Source: Chrysochromulina tobinii (taxonomy: Eukaryota; Haptophyta; Prymnesiales; Chrysochromulinaceae). From it: a stretch of DNA of 23,435 nt. A program made the position numbers and the translations under genes. Shown in pieces: positions 16,308 to 23,435 of this stretch (positions are counted from its first letter, which is position 1; the number at the start of each line of letters is the position of its first letter). The stretch lies in NCBI GenBank assembly GCA_001275005.1, contig JWZX01002211.1, forward strand, positions 1 through 23,435. The letters are read 5' to 3'. Below the pieces are notes generated by a model that worked only from the letters and a program-made list of their open reading frames with translations, was not told the DNA's origin and did not search any database.

Positions 16308-19300
16308 ATGCGCGTGGCTTTGCTCGCGTCGCTCCTCTGTGGGACTTATGCGGCCTCCGATGCTTCCAAGCTCATCTCCGAAGCACGAGCGGCGGCCAAC
16401 CGAGGGGAGATCGATCGCGCCGAGCAACTCCTGCTGCAGGCGGAGGCGGACGCGCCAGGCGAGGCGCTCATGCTCAGGGCCAACCTTGCCGCCTTCGTGC
16501 GCAAGGACCAGACGCGAGCGTTGGCGTTATTCCGTGAGTCGGTGGCGGCGGACGCCACCCGCTGGGACGCGCGCTATTTCATGGGGCGCGTGCTGGCCGA
16601 TCAGCAGCGATGGGAAGAGTCCATCGATGCATTTGCATCCGCATCCGAGCTCAACCCTTCGAGTTCGGCAGTGCTGCTTGAGCTCGGGCAGGCGCAGGCT
16701 GCTCACGGGGACGGTGCGTTTGCGACGACGCTCGTGCGCGCCGCTGCACTCGACGTGCACAGCGCCCAGCCGCTGCTCGTGCTCGCGCAGACCGCGATGC
16801 AGCGTGGCCAGGTGGACGTGGCACTGAGGGCTTATGAGGATGTGAGCGAGCTGCATCCATGGCACGCGCAGCCGATGATGCAGCTGGCGAGCCTGCGCGC
16901 GACACTTTCCAGGGCGGCCGTAGGCACTCCCGACGCTGCGCTAGCCGCCGCCGCCGCCGCACGAGCAGGCTCACCGGCGATCTGCGAGCTTCGAGATGCC
17001 GCTCTGTCGCTGCAGCCTTCGATGACGGTGCCCGCGTCTGTCCTCGATGCATGCTCGATGACGGAGAGTAAGCGGCGGGAGAGCAAAGTGGCGCCACTGG
17101 CCGAGTACGCCGACGACGCCCTCGCCTTTGCCACCTCCGAGGCCGCGGCAGCTCATGCCAAAGCGATCATGGATGGCCCTTGCGCCTTTCTCAAGGAGTT
17201 TCCCTCGCTCGCCTCACGCGCCGTTCCGAGCGTGCGACCCGAGGGCGGCGGCGCTGGGCGGATGAACGCGTGCCTGGTGCAATTACCCGCAGGGCGCGCC
17301 GTGCGCCTCCGCGGCGGCGTCGGCGGCGTCGGCGGTAGCGGCGGTAGCGGCGGTAGCGGCGGAGGCGGCGGTGGTGGCGGCGGCAGCGGTGTGGTCGTGC
17401 CGAGCGGCTCTCATCTGATCGTCGAGTCCGACGGCGACGCTCCGGCGGTGCTCGACGCGGCGCAAGCCTCGCGCCACTTTCTGCTTGCGGGCGATGCGCG
17501 CCTGACGCTCCGTCGCGTTCACGTTCGAAACGGTCGGTCTCTCCTGAGCGGGGGAGGCGCCGTGTTGGTGCTCCCGGGCGCCGTCCTGGACGCGACGGAC
17601 GTGACCTTCGAGGGGAACCGCGCCGTGTTGGGCTCGGGCGGCGCGATCGCCTCGCACGGCGCGACGCTGCGTCTCAAGCGCGTCACCTTTTTGGGCAACG
17701 AGGCGACCCTGCGCGGCGGTGCCTTGCTGCACGCCTCCTACTCCGCCGCCGGCGCCGCTGAGGAGCTGCTTCACACCGGCTTGGGCTCTGTTCACACTCG
17801 CCCAGGCTCGTCACCGGGTTTGTCAGGTTCGTCAGGCTCGTCGGCCGGGTTCGTCATCGGCAGCAGCCCACGTGCCGCCACCGCCGAGCTAGCCGAGGTC
17901 GTCTGGGAGGCCAATCGGGCAGGGCGCGTCGTCTCGAGCGCGGACGTGATGCTCTGTAAGGGGGCGACGCTCCGACCCCACGTCCCTCTCCGACCTCTGC
18001 CTTGCATGCACGTGCTCACCACGGCGCGGCATCCTCCCTTCCCCACAGGTGCGGGGGCGACGCTCCGACCACGTCCCCGAGCGGAAGCTTGCGCGCTGAG
18101 TGAGTGCGACGAGCAGAGCGCCAGCAACGTGCTGGGCACTGTCATCAGCGCCGACGGTCACAGCACGGCCGACGGCAGCGGCACCGGCCCGCGGTTGATG
18201 CTCAGCGCGCCCAGCTTGATGGCGCGAGAGTGCTCCATGGAAGCGCTCGAGGTGCTCCACGGATTGCCACTGATTGCCTCTGATTGCCTCTGATTGCCTC
18301 TGATTGCTCCATGGAAGCGCTCGAGCTTCTTGAGTTCAAGGGCTTGGAACGGCACTGATGCACCTCGAGCTGATGACCTCCCTGATGACCTCCCTGACGA
18401 CCTCCCTGATGACCTCCCTGATCAGGTGCTCGAGCTCAAGGGATTGGAACGGCACGCTCTGCGGCTCCTCGAGCACGCGAGTGTGGCGGACCCGTACTCG
18501 CCCAACGCCCTCTCGTTCCACCTCAACTTTCTATACACTCATGCCCTCGACGATGCCGCCGCCGCGCGCCTCGCGGCCTTCGAACGCGCCGTACCGGGCG
18601 CCACCGCGCTCGTAGCGTCGCGCCAGATGCTTGCCAATGCGTCGGCCCCCATGCTGCACCAGCGCGCCCAGACTCTCAATGGCCAGGTGAGTGCCACTGA
18701 GTGACACTGAGTGCCACTGAGTGACACTGAGTGCCACTAAGTGCCACTGATGATGCCGCGCTGATAGCCGTGCTGATAGCCGTGCTGATTGCCGTGCTGA
18801 TTGCCGCGCTGATTGCCGCTGATTGCCGTAAGCTCCATGTTCCAGATAGCCATACGCTGATGCCCCTGAGTGCACCACTTTGGTCGCCTCATGCTATGGG
18901 CAGGTGGCGCGCATGCGCGAGGGCCGCCCGCTCGCCTCCGAGCGCTTTGGGACGCGGCTGGAGGCACAGGACGCCGCAACGTCCGCCTTCGTGCTGGCGA
19001 TCCAACTCCAGCCGACCAACGGCCAAATCTGGTTCGATCTGGGCACATCTCTCTTCTTCGCAGGCGAGTTGGATACGGGGCGTCCCTCGTCTCCCTCTGA
19101 AAGGCCTCCTCGTCCCATTCTAATGGCCTCCCTCATTGCATGCAGGCGAGTTGGAAGAGGCATCTCTCGCCTACGCGGCGGGCGCCCAGAATGACCCCAC
19201 TCACGATGGACTACAGGCCGAGGCCCAGCGCGCCGCAGCCTTTCCGCTCCCACCTCCCTCGGCCAATCAGATCGCTCACGAGCGCTTCGGGGCTCCTCCC

Positions 19301-20576
19301 ACACCTCGTCATGGCGCGAGCGTGCCGAGCGCCGTGTTGAGCGCCCACGAGCGCGCCCTCCTCTTCGACGCTGCCTTCGACGCGATCGAGCTGCCTGAGG
19401 GATCCTATGGCGCCCAAGCCGCCTCTGCGGACTTGCAGGTGATTGCCTCTGATTGCCTCTGCGGACTTGCAGGTGATTGCCTCTAATTGCCTCTGCGGAC
19501 TTGCAGGTGATTGCCTCTAATTGCCTCTGCGGACTTGCAGGTGATTGCCTCTAATTGGCTCTGCACACTTGCAGGCGGGCCCCGAGGCTTGAGTGACGTC
19601 CCTGGATGGCCTCCGATGGCCTCTGAGTCGCACTAATTGCCTCCCTCATTGCATGCAGGCGGGGCCCGAGGTCTTTGGCGCGGCCCCGCGAATTTTTGTG
19701 TCGCAGCAGCCTCTGCTGCCGCCGGCGACGTGCAAACGGTACATAGCGGCGGCGGAGGCGTGGGCGGCGCGCTCTGGCGGGTGGACCACCTCGCGCCACT
19801 ACTCAGGTGATGGCATCTGATTGCCTCTGATTGCATCTGATTGCGGGTGGACCACCTCCCGTCACTACTCAGGTGATGGCATCTGATTGCCGCGGATTGC
19901 ATCTGAATTGCCGCTGATTGCACCACCTGCCGCCACTACTCAGTCGACGACCGACGTCTCCCATATTTGGACGCCTCCCTAATTGCCTCCTTCATTGCCT
20001 CCCTCATTGCCTCCCTAATTGCCTCCCTAATTGCCTCCCTCATTGCCTCCCTCATTGTCAGTCCCGACGACCGACATCCCCCTCACCGCGCTGCCGGAGC
20101 TACTTCACGGCGACGGCTCGTTCACAGAGGCGCTTCACACCCTCCTGCTCCCCGCGCTCTCAGCGTGCTACCCAACGGCCGCGCCCGAGGCGGCGCGCCT
20201 TCGCGTGCTCGACTGCTTCCTTGTGCGCTATGACGCGGCCCATCAGGCGTCGCTGCCCATTCACACCGACCAGTCCCTCCTCTCCTTCACGATCGCACTC
20301 AACGACCCGTCCGAGTACCAAGGGGGCGGCACGTTCTTCCGGGGGCTCGGGCGGCCGGTGGATGCTCCAGCGGCGGGGCATGCTGTCCTCTTCCCCGGCA
20401 AGGTGGAGCACGGAGGCCATCCGATCTCGAAAGGCGTCAGGTACATCATCGTCCTCTTCATGGGTTACGAGGCCAACCGCATGAGCAACCGCAGCAGAGG
20501 CTACTCGCTGCAGCCACTGCGTGCGCAGGCGGCGAGAGGGGCGGGGCAGCGCTCCATTGATAAGGAGGAGCTCTGA
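16308..20576 (+). CDS. Secreted TPR / beta-helix / prolyl-4-hydroxylase-type 2OG-Fe(II) dioxygenase (seven exons)
   Basis: Proposed exons 16308-17955, 18049-18251, 18426-18686, 18904-19063, 19146-19438, 19659-19806 and 20062-20576 give a 1075-residue protein with frame kept at each junction. The start is the first ATG and opens a signal peptide (RVALLASLLCGTYA). Residues about 22-200 are TPRs. A Gly/Ser linker follows, then a Pmp-like parallel beta-helix at about 366-480 (repeated GGAx and TFxxN, for example VTFEGNRAVLGSGGAI). A second TPR-like stretch follows (GELEEASLAYAAGAQNDP across the exon 4/5 junction). The C-terminal domain has the HxD pair His972/Asp974 (LPIHTDQS), distal His1021 (VEHGGHPISKGVRY) and Arg1031 where prolyl hydroxylases use a 2-oxoglutarate-binding Lys. 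It should hydroxylate prolyl or related residues in the ER/Golgi; TPR plus hydroxylase recalls leprecan-type enzymes, but the beta-helix is unusual. Substrate unknown. The exon model is mine and lacks transcript support. Confidence 0.8.
17311..17393 (+). repeat. Gly/Ser-coding microsatellite-like tract
   Basis: Imperfect ggcggc/ggcggtagc repeats encode a GGVGGSGG-type flexible linker between the N-terminal TPR part and the beta-helix. It is in frame and a likely site of length polymorphism. Confidence 0.85.
17956..18048 (+). other. Intron 1 of the TPR/dioxygenase gene (93 nt, frame-neutral)
   Basis: Donor CT|GTAAGG and acceptor CCCCACAG|GT. The length is a multiple of three and the sequence has no stop in frame, so it could be retained as 31 extra codons. 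Its first 22 nt (17956-17977) repeat the first 22 nt of the next exon (18049-18070) with two mismatches. The exon before it therefore already reads into a copy of the exon after it. Confidence 0.6.
18252..18425 (+). other. Intron 2 of the TPR/dioxygenase gene (174 nt), with an internal copy of the spliced junction
   Basis: Donor CTCGAG|GTGCTC, acceptor TGATCAG|GTGCTCGAG. Inside are gattgcctct tandem repeats (about 18268-18305), then 18305-18325, identical over 21 nt to the end of the upstream exon (18231-18251). That runs straight into 18326-18355, a copy of the start of the downstream exon (18426-18455) with five mismatches. The copy would read SMEALELLEFKGLERH and then stop; the predicted spliced exons read SMEALEVLELKGLERH. 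A 12-bp repeat (tgatgacctccc, about four units at 18371-18418) fills the 3' end. Confidence 0.8.
18687..18903 (+). other. Intron 3 of the TPR/dioxygenase gene (217 nt), two tandem repeat arrays
   Basis: Donor GGCCAG|GTGAGT matches the consensus; acceptor TATGGGCAG|GTGGCG. The 5' part is a 10-bp array alternating gtgccactga and gtgacactga (about 18691-18747), which grows out of the donor itself. The middle is a 12-bp array of ctgatagccgtg/ctgattgccgtg (about 18754-18829). Unlike the other introns, no clear copy of the exon junction was found here. Confidence 0.8.
19064..19145 (+). other. Intron 4 of the TPR/dioxygenase gene (82 nt, GC-AG type)
   Basis: The 13-bp sequence caggcgagttgga occurs at 19061-19073 and 19143-19155 and spans both splice sites. 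Only CAG|GCGAGT with GCATGCAG| gives standard ends, making this a GC-AG intron with an otherwise good donor. Splicing restores a TPR-like reading GELEEASLAYAAG. A CTAAT branch-point-like word (19120-19124) lies 22 nt from the acceptor. The last 26 nt match the end of intron 5 with one mismatch. Confidence 0.75.
19427..19562 (+). repeat. Four 34-bp units, each carrying the exon 5 end plus its splice donor
   Basis: Units start at 19427, 19461, 19495 and 19529. Each begins gcggacttgcag, which is the last 12 nt of exon 5, followed by gtgattgcctct and a second decamer. The first unit straddles the real exon-intron border. Each later unit also ends in TTGCAG, an acceptor-like site, so donors and acceptors are repeated at 34-bp steps. 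Confidence 0.92.
19439..19658 (+). other. Intron 5 of the TPR/dioxygenase gene (220 nt), with exon-end repeats and junction copy
   Basis: Donor TTGCAG|GTGATT, acceptor GCATGCAG|GCGGGG, phase 0 on both sides. After the 34-bp array, 19563-19587 is a 25-nt copy of the spliced exon 5/exon 6 junction (three mismatches), followed by a stop. The intron ends with ctaattgcctccctcattg then CATGCAG, almost the same as intron 4, with CTAAT 22 nt before the acceptor. Confidence 0.82.
19807..20061 (+). other. Intron 6 of the TPR/dioxygenase gene (255 nt), with exon-end copies, junction copy and 12-bp array
   Basis: Donor CTCAG|GTGATG, acceptor ATTGTCAG|TCCCG, phase 1. The end of exon 6 (19779-19806) is copied at 19845-19872, followed by the same gtgatggc donor context, and in shorter form at 19922-19943. 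The last copy is joined directly to 19944-19962, which resembles the start of exon 7 (20062-20081) with a small gap. A 12-bp array of attgcctccctc/attgcctcccta (about 19973-20058, some seven units) ends at the acceptor. Confidence 0.82.
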
Positions 20577-20988
20577 AAATGGGAGCGCCGTACACCGCGC
20601 ACGGATTTTCTCTGGAAGTGGAACGACCACCAGAAATCCAGAACGTGCAAATCGATTTCGCAAATGTTGACAGTTGAAGAGCCGAACGACCGTACGATTT
20701 TGCTGGACCAACCGCGCATACGCGCATTCACAGGTTCATGTACGCGTAAAAATTAATTCACATTCACAGTTCTTGACTCTGCACACCGATTCCGGTCGTG
20801 CCTTACCTAGGTCTTTACGCTATGGTCTGTGGTAACCGTCAAGACCGCCTCCCTTCGGCATCTCACCTGTGCTTGCTACGCTGAGCCCCCAACGCCAAGG
20901 CACCGAAGTCACGATCAACTTGTGCTGTATCACACATGGATCGCCAGGTGGACCCGTGGACCTCGAGAGCCGTGGAGCCTGGGCTCGT
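20577..20988. other. Intergenic region between convergent dioxygenase and coiled-coil genes
   Basis: 412 bp between two stop codons facing each other; it should hold both 3' untranslated regions. It is more AT-rich than the flanks around 20640-20760. No gene, hairpin or tandem repeat stands out. Confidence 0.55.
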
Positions 20989-21915
20989 CTATCGCCTGCC
21001 TCGGAAAGGGCTTGACGCGCGTGCGCGCGTAACCACCTCGTTGAAGGAGGGCAGCTCCGCTACCGCCTCGGCCGCGACCTTTTTGAACCGATCGAAAGAC
21101 ATCGAGCGCGGTACGTTGGAGGCCGAGGGCACGGCCGCGGAGCCTCCCCGTCGCTTGACAGCGGCCGCGGCGGCCGCGTGGCGCCGACGAGCAGCGAGGG
21201 CCTCCATCGGCGCCGAAAGCCGAGATTCGATCTCGGAGATCTCCTGAGCTGGGAGGAGATTGCGCAGCTCGGACAGGAGCAGCGCAATGTCCTTCTCGTG
21301 GTCCTCGACGATCCGGCGCGCGGCGGCCTGAGTGCCCTGCGCAGCGGAGCGCGTGAGCTCGAGCTGCTGGAGCACCTCGAGCGATGTGCGCGCCTGCGCC
21401 TCCGCCGAGGCCCGCAAGTGATGGCTCTGCGTCTCGAGCGCCGCGATCCGCGCCTCCTCTCGCGCGAGTTCCAGGGCGAGTGTCGTGCTGACTGCGCTCA
21501 GCTGCGCGCCAGTCGTCGACTCGCCGGGCGCGAGGCTCAAAGAGGCAGCGAGGCTCGAAGAGATTGCCTCGGATGTCGAAGTGATGTCGACTGACGCGCT
21601 TCGCAGCCACGCTGGCTCCTCCTCCTCCTCTGCAGCGCGTGCTGTCGCCGCGGCCGCCTCCTGTGCCGACTTCTCCACGTAATCAAGGTCTTCGAGACCG
21701 GCGTCGAGCACGCCGAGCGCCTCCAGAAGCCGCGGAGTGAGCTGGTCATCATAGGTCGCCACGGGCTGCTGCGGGGCAGCGGACTGCTGAAGCGGAAGGG
21801 CTTCAAAGGGCGGAAGGAGCACTGAAGTGACCGGCAGCACAATCTTGGGCACATGAGGGTCGCGATGGACGTTCACCACGTCCTCGAGGGCTCTGAGCGG
21901 TCCACCGCGCGACAT
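20989..21915 (-). CDS. Coiled-coil protein of unknown function
   Basis: 308 residues starting at an ATG (MSRGGPLRAL) and ending at a stop facing the dioxygenase gene. I do not recognise a family. The N-terminal 90 residues are mixed (LTPRLLEALGVLDAGLEDLDYVEKS), then an acidic run (EEEEEPAWLRS), a Ser/Ala-rich stretch and a long helical, heptad-rich segment at about 140-260 (ELAREEARIAALETQSHHL, LLLSELRNLLPAQEISEIE). The tail is basic, with SFDRFKKVAAEAVAELPSFNEV near the end. No signal peptide or membrane helix. Its neighbour on the opposite strand starts only 204 bp away, suggesting a shared promoter. A cytoskeletal or flagellar structural protein is possible but unproven. Confidence 0.75.
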   Translation of the reverse strand: MSRGGPLRALEDVVNVHRDPHVPKIVLPVTSVLLPPFEALPLQQSAAPQQPVATYDDQLTPRLLEALGVLDAGLEDLDYVEKSAQEAAAATARAAEEEEEPAWLRSASVDITSTSEAISSSLAASLSLAPGESTTGAQLSAVSTTLALELAREEARIAALETQSHHLRASAEAQARTSLEVLQQLELTRSAAQGTQAAARRIVEDHEKDIALLLSELRNLLPAQEISEIESRLSAPMEALAARRRHAAAAAAVKRRGGSAAVPSASNVPRSMSFDRFKKVAAEAVAELPSFNEVVTRARASSPFRGRR

Positions 21916-22119
21916 GGGTTCTGTCGCGCTGTTTCTGTCTCAAATCGCGCCGAGCGTTGTGAACGTGGGGAAAAATTGGCGTTTGACGAAATCAGCATTA
22001 CATGTAGGTGAGGGGAGGGTCGGGAGAAAGCGCCCCGTTGCCGGGTTCCTTAAATCAATTTCAAACATAACGCGCGGACTCACGCGCTGTGTGCTCGTGC
22101 AGTGTGCTACCGGCTGGGG
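21916..22119. promoter_or_regulatory. Bidirectional promoter region of the coiled-coil and CaaX genes
   Basis: Only 204 bp separate the two divergent ATGs, so core promoters and leaders must overlap or adjoin. It is locally AT-richer than the genes, with a palindromic tacatgta near 22000 and a ttggcg-containing stretch near 21975. No TATA box. The assignment is positional. Confidence 0.5.
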
Positions 22120-22698
22120 ATGGCCAGCGTCCGCTGGTGGCCGGACAACCGGCCGCCGCGGAGCGCCTTGCAGGTGCCCAAAGGCATCCAAGGCAACAAG
22201 TGCATCCCGAACCCGCCCTCAGCGGCGCTGCAGGAGGCGATCAATCCGCCAAAGCCTAAAGACCGTGGCTTCTGGGCGCCGCAGCCAGGTGTTTGGAAAC
22301 AAATTCAGGGGAAAATGCAATACGTGCGCTCACGTGTCGAGCCGCCCGGCTGGCAGGAGCCTCGCAAAAAGCTCCAGTTTCCGCTGTCGACGCCGGCAGT
22401 CAACGCGCGAAATGAAAACGGCCTTCTGCCGACACACGTGGAGGCCCTGCTCGGGATGCCGCAAGAGAATTACGCACCCCCGCCCGCTATTGGCGCGGGC
22501 CGCCGGCCGCTCGCGACCATTAACGAGGCCAACGGCGTCGTCAACAGGCCCAAGGGCCAGAAGCAGCAGCAGAATGAGTCAGTGGGTGGTATGGTGTCAG
22601 TGAGGGATGCCGTGGCGCAGATCGAGAAGCGCGCCGTGCAGGCGGCGGCGGATGACAAGCGGGGCGATGGCAAGGAGGAGGCCTGCGTCATCAGCTGA
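22120..22698 (+). CDS. Small basic Pro/Trp-rich protein with a C-terminal CaaX prenylation box
   Basis: 192 residues from the first ATG of the frame at 22120 (MASVRWWPDNRPP). No known domain recognised. The first 100 residues contain spaced aromatic and Pro motifs (RWWPDN, GFWAPQPGVWKQ, EPPGWQEPRKK), the middle has a Pro-rich PPPAIGAGRRP stretch, and the C-terminal 50 residues are charged and probably helical (VRDAVAQIEKRAVQAAADDKRGDGKEEA). It ends CVIS, which fits the CaaX consensus; Ser in the last position favours farnesylation, and the nearby basic residues would help membrane binding. It may be a membrane-anchored protein co-expressed with the divergent coiled-coil gene. Confidence 0.72.
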   Translation: MASVRWWPDNRPPRSALQVPKGIQGNKCIPNPPSAALQEAINPPKPKDRGFWAPQPGVWKQIQGKMQYVRSRVEPPGWQEPRKKLQFPLSTPAVNARNENGLLPTHVEALLGMPQENYAPPPAIGAGRRPLATINEANGVVNRPKGQKQQQNESVGGMVSVRDAVAQIEKRAVQAAADDKRGDGKEEACVIS

Positions 22699-23435
22699 GT
22701 CATCGGTGCGTCTACCGCACGCCATGAATGCATGCACCAGCCAGAGGGACGTGGCATCTACGCAAGCAGTGGGGACAGCGTCAAAGATGGGACAGCTTGT
22801 GACGCACACTCTGCGTCGTGCGCGGAGACGGCGTGACGAGGGGCTCGGCGCGCGCTCTATTCTTGCGGTGGTGACCGAAGGTTCTCTCACGTGCCCACCG
22901 TGGCGCTCGCATCTCGAGGTCGATCTCCAGAGCGAGACTCGACCTCGCCTCGCAGTTGCACAGATGCACCGTGTGAGAGGATACATATTCGATGAGGCTA
23001 GGGTACACGAGCAGAGTCGGGTGTCGTTTGGAGCGTCACCTCAGCAGCCGTGCATCTTCAGCGGTATTCATGTGTATCCGTCGTGTGTATCCGTGTATCT
23101 GTGACATAAGTGTACATCTACATGTCTCATGTGAAGGGAGGTAAAATCCGAATATGTGTCTGAAAGTCGTGCCATGGAGGGCAAATTTGGGGGGTGCGGG
23201 GCGGCAGCCCCGCGAAATTTTTTCTGACGCGGACGGTCCGGATTCATCGGAAAATACTAAAAATTTTCGAATCGGATACTGGGAGGGATTGCGGCTCGTG
23301 GCTAGAGCTTAGAAGTAACAATCCATATGCATGGATCACATCAAGCGATCAAGGCCCTTCAGCCGCTCACCGCACGCTTCACTACAATGTCACTTCAGGC
23401 TAAGCGTTGCAATGCGAAGATATTGCCAAAATGAC
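22699..23435. other. Gene-poor right end of the window
   Basis: 737 bp with no convincing gene. Visible are a tgtgtatccgt repeat (about 23072-23095), a 7-bp-stem hairpin (23196-23213) set in a ggggg/aaattt context, and an AT-richer end. Open frames here are short and overlap on both strands, with no domain. The region should start with the 3' end of the CaaX gene transcript; an exon of a gene beyond the window cannot be excluded. Confidence 0.5.
23196..23213. repeat. Short GC hairpin
   Basis: gcggggc and gccccgc form a perfect 7-bp stem around ggca. It is flanked on both sides by aaattt. It could be a fragment of a dispersed element or a 3' end structure. Confidence 0.6.

Noticed and set aside
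17404-17750. Bacterial (chlamydial) Pmp autotransporter acquired by transfer
   Set aside because: GGAx/FxxN repeats also occur in many protist beta-helix proteins, and the segment is embedded in a TPR/dioxygenase gene with no autotransporter barrel.
18294-18425. Possible exon encoding DDLP repeats ahead of exon 3
   Set aside because: The 12-bp repeats happen to be open in frame, but a stop closes the incoming frame at 18291-18293 and a clean donor/acceptor pair (18252, 18425) removes the whole segment and gives a sensible protein.
19427-19562. CRISPR-like regularly spaced repeat
   Set aside because: The 34-bp units are contiguous with no unique spacers, lie across an exon-intron border in a eukaryotic gene, and no cas gene is present.
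23196-23213. Rho-independent terminator
   Set aside because: The hairpin is followed by an aaattttttt stretch, but this is eukaryotic DNA and no gene ends there.

Overview
The window is eukaryotic nuclear DNA, GC-rich, from what looks like a unicellular alga. A haptophyte-like or other stramenopile/haptophyte-grade protist is my best guess, from base composition and gene style rather than from any marker gene. The evidence is spliceosomal introns (GT-AG and one GC-AG), monocistronic genes on alternating strands, Ala/Pro/Gly-rich low-complexity linkers, a plant-type two-pore potassium channel, an intronless 11-kb NACHT/LRR gene and a secreted prolyl-4-hydroxylase-like gene with repeat-filled introns. 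No rRNA, tRNA, CRISPR array, transposase or phage gene was seen.

Layout. (1) 106-1761 (+): a low-complexity protein with three almost identical 62-residue repeats, each holding an IQ-type calmodulin-binding motif, and a C-terminal PDZ domain. (2) 1991-3667 (+): a tandem-pore K+ channel. (3) 3668-4860: intergenic, with a perfect 20-bp inverted repeat and a 22-bp direct repeat. (4) 15876-4861 (-): one uninterrupted reading frame of 3671 codons. It holds a duplicated N-terminal module, a NACHT-type NTPase split by large insertions, a ribonuclease-inhibitor-type LRR array, a beta-rich domain, a coiled coil and C-terminal HEAT repeats, making it a giant NLR-like (STAND) protein. (5) 15877-16307: divergent promoter region with a 26-bp direct repeat. 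(6) 16308-20576 (+): a seven-exon gene for a signal peptide, TPR domain, Pmp-like beta-helix, second TPR-like region and a C-terminal 2OG-Fe(II) dioxygenase of prolyl-4-hydroxylase type. (7) 21915-20989 (-) and 22120-22698 (+): a head-to-head pair, a coiled-coil protein and a small basic protein ending in a CaaX prenylation box. (8) 22699-23435: no gene seen.

The most unusual signal is in the introns of gene 6. Five of its six introns carry a copy of their own exon-exon junction: exon end joined directly to the next exon start, as if already spliced. Several introns also hold extra copies of the upstream exon end with its splice donor, and are otherwise made of 10-12-bp tandem repeats that reiterate a CTRAY branch-point-like word. 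This looks like a record of intron birth by local tandem duplication of exon sequence. The second highlight is the NLR-like gene, whose architecture (duplicated N-terminal module, split NACHT, LRR, HEAT) I do not recognise as a described family.

The genes do not form an obvious pathway. Ca2+/calmodulin scaffolding (gene 1), K+ flux (gene 2), NTPase-switch sensing (gene 4) and secretory-pathway protein hydroxylation (gene 6) are separate functions, as expected of neighbouring eukaryotic genes.
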